Shown here: in pieces, positions 5,621 to 10,034 of the stretch
Position numbering within the stretch: position 1 is the first letter of the stretch
Layout of the letters: the number at the start of each line of letters is the position of its first letter
Assembly: GCA_003354055.1 (NCBI GenBank)
Contig: PIVQ01000214.1
Span: forward strand, 1-10,034
Length of the DNA stretch: 10,034 nt
From: Desulfobacteraceae bacterium
GTDB lineage: Bacteria; Desulfobacterota; Desulfobacteria; Desulfobacterales; Desulfobacteraceae
Direction of reading: 5' to 3'
The notes under the pieces: model-generated
Database searches by the model: none
Seen by the model: only the letters and a program-made list of their open reading frames with translations
What the model was told of the DNA's origin: nothing
Position numbers and translations under genes: made by a program

Positions 5621-7834
5621 CTATCCAATGAGTGGTTCCATATCGAGTGCCGGATGACCTTTCTCCTGGAGAAACGGAAGTATTTCTTCTTCTGTCATTC
5701 CCACCGTTTCATCCGCTATTCTTTCAAAAAGATCCGGCACACCCATCTCCTTTCCGCGTGCATTTATGCGTTCTTTGAGTTCTTCTTTGAGGATTTTAGG
5801 CATCCACACCATTCTCAAAAGCCCTCCATCACCCAGGATAAATTTACCCTGACCAATATTATGCTTGGAGTGACCTACAAATCCGGGGGAGCTGGCGCCG
5901 CCGCCCATAACACCGGCAAGTGTGGTAAACTTCATCCCGCAGGGTGTTTCTCCGCCATAATCACGGCAAACCGTCATCACACCATTACAGGCCGGCAGCA
6001 TGGCAGCAATACACTCGCAGCAGCCGCAGGTGGTCATGGGATCAATCACCATGGAGTAAAAATTATAGTGGGTGACAGCCCCCCTTGATGCTTTGAAGAC
6101 AAAGTCATTAACCCCTTTCCACTGGCCCAGTTTTGCATCCAGACACTCTCCTTTTTCAATGGGCTGATTGGGACCGGTTGGATTAATTTCATATGCGGCT
6201 TTACAGTCCATCCAGTTGTATGCACCGCAAAGTCCTGTTCTTTCCGGACTTACCGAGCATACATGGTTTGGCGCAAAGGACTGGCAGAGGGTGCAGGAAT
6301 AAAATATCTCGACATCTTCATCCGTCATATTATCCACCCGGGAATCACGTGTCTTGTACTCTGCCCTTGCCGTTTTGGTGATCTTATCAACATCTGCTTT
6401 TTTAGTAAAAAGTGTAATCTGAACCTTATCAACAATTTTGGTGAACTCCTGGTGAAATTTTGCATGGAGCACCACACCGATATCTTTAAGGGTAAAGCCC
6501 TTTTCAATGGCTGTTTTGCTGATCCTTATCCAGGAGATATCCCTTTGACCCATATGCATGATGCCCTGGATATAATTGACAAGATGGTGGATCTGTCTTT
6601 CCATGATGGGTTCAAAATCCTTCTGGAACTCACGTCCTGCGATCTGGACAAATATACCAAGAGGAAACGTTCCTCCCTCTTTGATACCATCGATGTCCGG
6701 ACCGTTGATAATGATCTTTCCATCCTCGATATCTCCCATTTCGGCAGATTTAACAAGCTCGGTACACTGGGTTTTACCGCCACCGCACTGCGCATAAAGA
6801 TCTGCCCCCCTGACTCTTTCTCCCTCAAATGCCGGTCCAAAGGAACAGGGAATATCAATCTTGGAAACCGCAACCTTCAACCCTCGAACTTCAACCGACC
6901 TCTGGCAGATTTCATCGTGGGCAACAGGTGCCACCACATGTTCGTATGTGCAGACACCCGTTGGCAGTATTTCAGGAATGGGAGTATCGGCAATCGTGGG
7001 AAAGCCCCAGTTTACACAACCGCCGGCTGCAACGCCCCATTCGGTTCCCACATCACCCAATGCATTAACAAAGGCAAAGATTCTGTCCTTGTTGTACAAA
7101 AGCACTTTTTTATAATCCCCCGGAGTAACACCCCCAAAGGCCATGGCCGCCCTGTTTGCAAATCCAAGAGCAAATACGGCAGAGGAGATATCAGGACCAA
7201 AAGGAACGATACGTGTATTCCAGCCGATCTGCATACCCGCTTCAAGACACTGGTCTATCAGGGTTTTGCCGTTATGGTTGGCCGCACAAAAGACATACAG
7301 AGATTTTTTCTGGTAATCTTCCACTATCATTTTTGCAATTTCAGCGTTAGGTGCAGCCCCCACCATGGTTGCAAACCCCGGTGCAGATCCGTCAACCAGT
7401 TCAACTCCCCGTTTTCTCAGAATAGTATCATCGGCTGCCCCCACCCATTTTTTACCATTTTCAAGATCGGGATCTTCCCTTGGAATATAAAAATCAGGAT
7501 CCGTTAAGTATCGTAACGCCTCCATGATCTCATAGGAAAAGATACCGGCCATACCCGCATCAAGCAATGGGCCAAGGTACGGAAGCCAATGTCTAAGCTT
7601 AATATGAGGGGGCAAAAGCCCCCTTGCAAATTCCAGTGGTTTTTTAAGATCTTCAAGGGTTTCAACTTTCATACCGGTTAATGAATAAATAACTGGCAGA
7701 TAGTATGCGGTGTTTGGAAATCCTATTTTTGTAGCTGCATCATAAGTGGCAAGTGCTTTTTTTAGCCTGCCTTCAGCCTCGGCAACTACTTTATAGCCGC
7801 CCTGGATGGCAGCAAATGCGATTAATTTTGACAT
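5621..7834 (-). CDS. acsB: Acetyl-CoA synthase (CO-methylating), alpha subunit of CODH/ACS
   Basis: A 737-residue complete bacterial acetyl-CoA synthase, close to the 729 residues of the Moorella thermoacetica enzyme. It assembles acetyl-CoA from CO, a corrinoid-bound methyl group and CoA at the Ni-Ni-[4Fe-4S] A-cluster, or cleaves acetyl-CoA in the oxidative direction. The A-cluster ligands C514, C517, C526 and C536 show the C-x2-C-x8-C-x9-C spacing, and C603-G-C605 carries the distal nickel. All are offset by exactly +8 from Moorella C506/509/518/528/595/597 as I recall them, and F520 matches F512. The N-terminal CODH-contacting domain (about 1-310) is present, which sets it apart from the short archaeal CdhC. 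Start ATG 7832-7834 has AAGGAG (7843-7848) at 8 nt. It follows cooS by 23 bp in one operon and ends at a palindromic terminator. Confidence 0.97.
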   Translation of the reverse strand: MSKLIAFAAIQGGYKVVAEAEGRLKKALATYDAATKIGFPNTAYYLPVIYSLTGMKVETLEDLKKPLEFARGLLPPHIKLRHWLPYLGPLLDAGMAGIFSYEIMEALRYLTDPDFYIPREDPDLENGKKWVGAADDTILRKRGVELVDGSAPGFATMVGAAPNAEIAKMIVEDYQKKSLYVFCAANHNGKTLIDQCLEAGMQIGWNTRIVPFGPDISSAVFALGFANRAAMAFGGVTPGDYKKVLLYNKDRIFAFVNALGDVGTEWGVAAGGCVNWGFPTIADTPIPEILPTGVCTYEHVVAPVAHDEICQRSVEVRGLKVAVSKIDIPCSFGPAFEGERVRGADLYAQCGGGKTQCTELVKSAEMGDIEDGKIIINGPDIDGIKEGGTFPLGIFVQIAGREFQKDFEPIMERQIHHLVNYIQGIMHMGQRDISWIRISKTAIEKGFTLKDIGVVLHAKFHQEFTKIVDKVQITLFTKKADVDKITKTARAEYKTRDSRVDNMTDEDVEIFYSCTLCQSFAPNHVCSVSPERTGLCGAYNWMDCKAAYEINPTGPNQPIEKGECLDAKLGQWKGVNDFVFKASRGAVTHYNFYSMVIDPMTTCGCCECIAAMLPACNGVMTVCRDYGGETPCGMKFTTLAGVMGGGASSPGFVGHSKHNIGQGKFILGDGGLLRMVWMPKILKEELKERINARGKEMGVPDLFERIADETVGMTEEEILPFLQEKGHPALDMEPLIG

Positions 7835-7857
7835 ATCGTTTTCTCCTTAAAATAATA

Positions 7858-9888
7858 TTATCCTGCAAGCGCCTGACGTGAAGCCATATCCATGAGAACC
7901 CGCTCTCTTGCCGTGTTGATCCCAAGCGCTTCTCTCTTTTTATCGATATGATTGATCATTGCCCGGGCATGTTTGATAGGATCAGGTTCAACATCCCACA
8001 TGCCGCCATAGATTTTTTCCATATCAGCGCTTAAATGATTATGAAATACAGGGGCGCCTGATGTGGGTATCCCGTACCCGAAAACCGTATAAACACCGGA
8101 GCTGACAAAGTAATGCCCGATTGAGATGGCCTTCTCGCTCATCCATTCCGGTGCGCTTCCGGCAAGGGGAAGATCACAGATATCATCTCCTAAGCCGCCT
8201 GCTTCAACCACTTTGGTTGCAGCCATCAGAAGCCGGCTGTTGTCAACACACGATCCCATGTGAAGAACAGGCGGAATCCCGACGGTTTCACAGACTTCGG
8301 CCAGTCCCGGACCGCAGTACGCCGCTGCAGACTCAGGGGTGAGAAGCCCTGCCATGGCGCAGGCAATGGCATTGCAGCCCGTGGTCAGAACAACCACGTC
8401 GTTTTTAATCAGTTCTTTGATGATGGTGATATGATTTTCATTGTGTTTTGTTCTTGCGTTATTACATCCTACAAGACCTGCAATGCCGCGAATGCGGCCG
8501 TTGATGATGTTGTCGTTGAGCGTATAAAAAGAGCCGCGATAGGTGCCGCCCAAATGATACTCGACTGCCTCAACACTGAAACCCGCTATCTGGGTAGCTT
8601 TATGCGTGGGTATCATCACCTCGGCACCCCGGTTTTGAAAGTTGTCTACAGCCGCTTTTACAATGCGCTCAGCATCTTCCATGGCATATTTTTCGTCAAA
8701 TTCGATATGCAGAACATTATCCTGTTCCATTTTTGCAATGGGATTGGTGGTGATTAATTTGGTGTGAAAGCACTTGGCCACATTGGCAAGGTTTTGAAAG
8801 ATGCATTGCACATCCACAACCATGGCATCGCAGGCACCGGTAACGATCACCAACTCCTGCTGCAAAAAGCCTCCGGCAGCCGGTACCCCGTGACGCTGAA
8901 GAATTTCGTTGGCCGTACAGCAGATCCCGCCAAGCTGAATCCCCTTGGCTCCTTTTTCCGCTGCATAGGCCAGCATCTTTTCCGATTGAGACACAGCCAC
9001 GATCATTTCAGAAAGAGCGGGCTCGTGCCCATGAACAATAATATTGACATGATCTTCTTTTAAAATCCCCAGGTTGGCCTCGGTCTCCAGGGGATAAGGT
9101 GTCCCAAAAAGTATGTCCTGAAGATCAGTGGCCAGCATGGACCCGCCCCATCCGTCGGCAAGGGCGGCCCTTGTACACTGCCGGGTGATATTTACATAAT
9201 CCTGGTCAACCCCCATGTGGGTGCGGTGCATTATATCCACAATCTCCCGGTCAATATTTCGGGGCAGCACACCGTTTTTTTTCCACTTGTCATAAAGCGG
9301 CGCCGGGGCCCGCTTTAGATAAAGAAGTTCACCGTCGGGTTTGCCCCATTCAGCTAATGCAGTTTGACCGACCTCCACCGCGATTTCATCCATATCCCGG
9401 TCCTTTTCTTCACCATCGACGGTAACCGTTGTGTCAACATTCAGATGCCGGGCAACCGCAATAAGCTTAATTGTATCCTTTATGGAGTAGTTTGAGGTCT
9501 CCTTTAAGGCCGCAGACAGAAAAATCTTGGCCACATGGCGCCCGTGGTCGGAATGGGCGGCCACACCTCCGGCCACCATACGTGCAAAATTTCTGGCAGC
9601 AATGGTATTGGGTGTTGCTCCGCACAGCCCCTTGCGATTGTCTCCTTTTTCGGGATCAATTTTCGACAGGGGAAGCCTGCAGGGTCCCATACCGCAAATT
9701 TTACAGCAGGTTCCCTGGGCACCGATATTACAGGGCTTCATATTCTCTGCCCTGTCAAATATGGTTTCAACTCCCAATGCCTGGGCCCTTACCAACATCT
9801 CTTGTGTAGCCCTGTCCACAGTGACTTTTTGTGCATCAGCGATCTTTGGTGCTTTAACTGTCTTTTTATGCTTTGCCTCTTGATTCAT
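7858..9888 (-). CDS. cooS: Anaerobic carbon monoxide dehydrogenase, catalytic subunit (CODH/ACS beta subunit)
   Basis: A 676-residue Ni-Fe-S CO dehydrogenase (CooS/AcsA type; Moorella AcsA is 674) interconverting CO and CO2 with ferredoxin and feeding CO to AcsB through an internal tunnel. C53 and C61 fit the D-cluster; C62, C65, C70 and C89 fit the B-cluster. C-cluster candidates are the HGHEP histidine (H286 or H288), C324, C362, C475, C505 and C547 (HMGSC). Proton-channel histidines H112, H115 and H118 and the catalytic lysine K586 (PEWMSEKA) are also visible. C70 to C89 is about five residues longer than the usual spacing. The open frame runs 38 codons further upstream to a TTG, but the ATG at 9886-9888 is chosen: AAGGAG (9895-9900) lies 6 nt before it, and the upstream part crosses a terminator-like hairpin. 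It is first in the cooS-acsB operon. Confidence 0.97.
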   Translation of the reverse strand: MNQEAKHKKTVKAPKIADAQKVTVDRATQEMLVRAQALGVETIFDRAENMKPCNIGAQGTCCKICGMGPCRLPLSKIDPEKGDNRKGLCGATPNTIAARNFARMVAGGVAAHSDHGRHVAKIFLSAALKETSNYSIKDTIKLIAVARHLNVDTTVTVDGEEKDRDMDEIAVEVGQTALAEWGKPDGELLYLKRAPAPLYDKWKKNGVLPRNIDREIVDIMHRTHMGVDQDYVNITRQCTRAALADGWGGSMLATDLQDILFGTPYPLETEANLGILKEDHVNIIVHGHEPALSEMIVAVSQSEKMLAYAAEKGAKGIQLGGICCTANEILQRHGVPAAGGFLQQELVIVTGACDAMVVDVQCIFQNLANVAKCFHTKLITTNPIAKMEQDNVLHIEFDEKYAMEDAERIVKAAVDNFQNRGAEVMIPTHKATQIAGFSVEAVEYHLGGTYRGSFYTLNDNIINGRIRGIAGLVGCNNARTKHNENHITIIKELIKNDVVVLTTGCNAIACAMAGLLTPESAAAYCGPGLAEVCETVGIPPVLHMGSCVDNSRLLMAATKVVEAGGLGDDICDLPLAGSAPEWMSEKAISIGHYFVSSGVYTVFGYGIPTSGAPVFHNHLSADMEKIYGGMWDVEPDPIKHARAMINHIDKKREALGINTARERVLMDMASRQALAG

Positions 9889-9973
9889 GTCATTCTCCTT
9901 AAGATTCAGTTTGCAACTAATGGCCACCTTACTACCATCAACCATTTTGTGACCGTCAGCCACGCTTAGGTCC

Positions 9974-9995
9974 AAAAAAAAAGCAGTGATACTGC
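9974..9995 (-). terminator. Terminator-like hairpin in the region upstream of cooS
   Basis: On the minus strand GCAGT-ATC-ACTGC (9983-9995) is followed directly by nine T's (9974-9982), a textbook intrinsic terminator shape with a short stem. It lies 86 nt before the cooS start codon. It either ends a gene beyond the right edge or acts as a leader attenuator for cooS-acsB. Confidence 0.55.
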
Positions 9996-10014
9996 CCTGC
10001 AATTTACATCTACT

Positions 10015-10032
10015 TTACCGGTACTTACCGGT
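10015..10032. repeat. 10-bp tandem repeat TTACCGGT, two copies at the window edge
   Basis: TTACCGGT occurs at 10015-10022 and again at 10025-10032, exactly one helical turn apart, each containing the palindrome ACCGGT. The edge of the window may hide more copies. The position upstream of cooS suggests a regulator-binding array, but the regulator is unknown. Confidence 0.35.
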
Positions 10033-10034
10033 CC

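Noticed and set aside
5482..5631. Small plus-strand frame of 49 codons with GGAGAGG upstream
   Set aside because: It runs through the acsB terminator palindrome and into the acsB end on the opposite strand, and the protein resembles nothing I know.
6263..7507. Long plus-strand open frame (414 codons) opposite acsB
   Set aside because: It lies wholly antisense to acsB, whose cluster motifs are intact; the translation shows no recognisable domain and is a shadow of the coding strand.
8260..8757. Plus-strand open frame (165 codons) opposite cooS
   Set aside because: Antisense to the well-supported cooS frame, no family resemblance and no ribosome binding site worth noting.
9950..9958. TGACCGTCA palindrome and TTGTGA half-site upstream of cooS as a Crp/HcpR or CooA site
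   Set aside because: Only one half of the HcpR-type consensus is present and the CooA pattern does not fit, so the match is too weak to call.
9889..10002. N-terminal extension of CooS by 38 codons from a TTG
   Set aside because: The extension passes through a hairpin with nine T's, whereas the ATG at 9888 has an ideal AAGGAG 6 nt upstream and gives the usual family length.
1..10034. CRISPR array, insertion sequence, tRNA or rRNA genes
   Set aside because: No regularly spaced direct repeats, transposase motifs, cloverleaf patterns or rRNA-like stretches were seen on either strand.

Overview
The window looks like a chromosomal segment of an anaerobic sulfate-reducing deltaproteobacterium (Desulfobacterales, perhaps Desulfobacterium/Desulfobacula-like). 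The main evidence is a bacterial-type carbon monoxide dehydrogenase (CooS/AcsA) followed by acetyl-CoA synthase (AcsB), next to a long-chain acyl-CoA synthetase and a tungsten-type aldehyde:ferredoxin oxidoreductase (AOR). Complete-oxidizing sulfate reducers use this combination: fatty acids are activated and broken down to acetyl-CoA, which is split and oxidized to CO2 by the reverse Wood-Ljungdahl pathway, or made by the same enzymes during autotrophic growth. The taxon is an inference from gene content; there is no rRNA or marker gene in the window.

Layout by position. 1-686 (minus): N-terminal part of an AOR-family gene that runs off the left edge. Its promoter region holds a perfect TTGACA box and a TGGT-TTA-ACCA palindrome of the kind bound by FadR/GntR-type regulators. 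774-1095: no gene seen, several inverted repeats. 1096-2985: an AT-rich cassette with a SnoaL/NTF2-like protein (minus), an HD-domain phosphohydrolase (minus) and a divergent Crp/Fnr-family regulator (plus). 2986-3563: a gene-poor spacer with a possible gene remnant, several hairpins and a terminator. 3564-5339 (minus): long-chain acyl-CoA synthetase. 5340-5620: spacer with a 31-nt palindromic hairpin just after acsB. 5621-7834 (minus): AcsB. 7858-9888 (minus): CooS. 9889-10034: leader region with a terminator-like hairpin and a 10-bp tandem repeat.

CooS and AcsB are separated by 23 bp and form one transcription unit encoding the two enzymes of the bifunctional CODH/ACS complex. CooS interconverts CO2 and CO at the Ni-Fe-S C-cluster. 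AcsB joins CO, a methyl group from the corrinoid protein, and CoA at the Ni-containing A-cluster, or does the reverse. All A-cluster cysteines and most recognisable CooS cluster ligands are present. The corrinoid protein, methyltransferase and Ni-insertion genes are not in the window.

I found no CRISPR array, tRNA, rRNA, transposase or clear new defence system. The points most worth a second look are the regulatory architecture upstream of AOR and cooS, the AT-rich crp-HD-SnoaL cassette with a regulator lacking the cAMP-binding Arg/Ser, and the structured non-coding stretch around 3288-3444.
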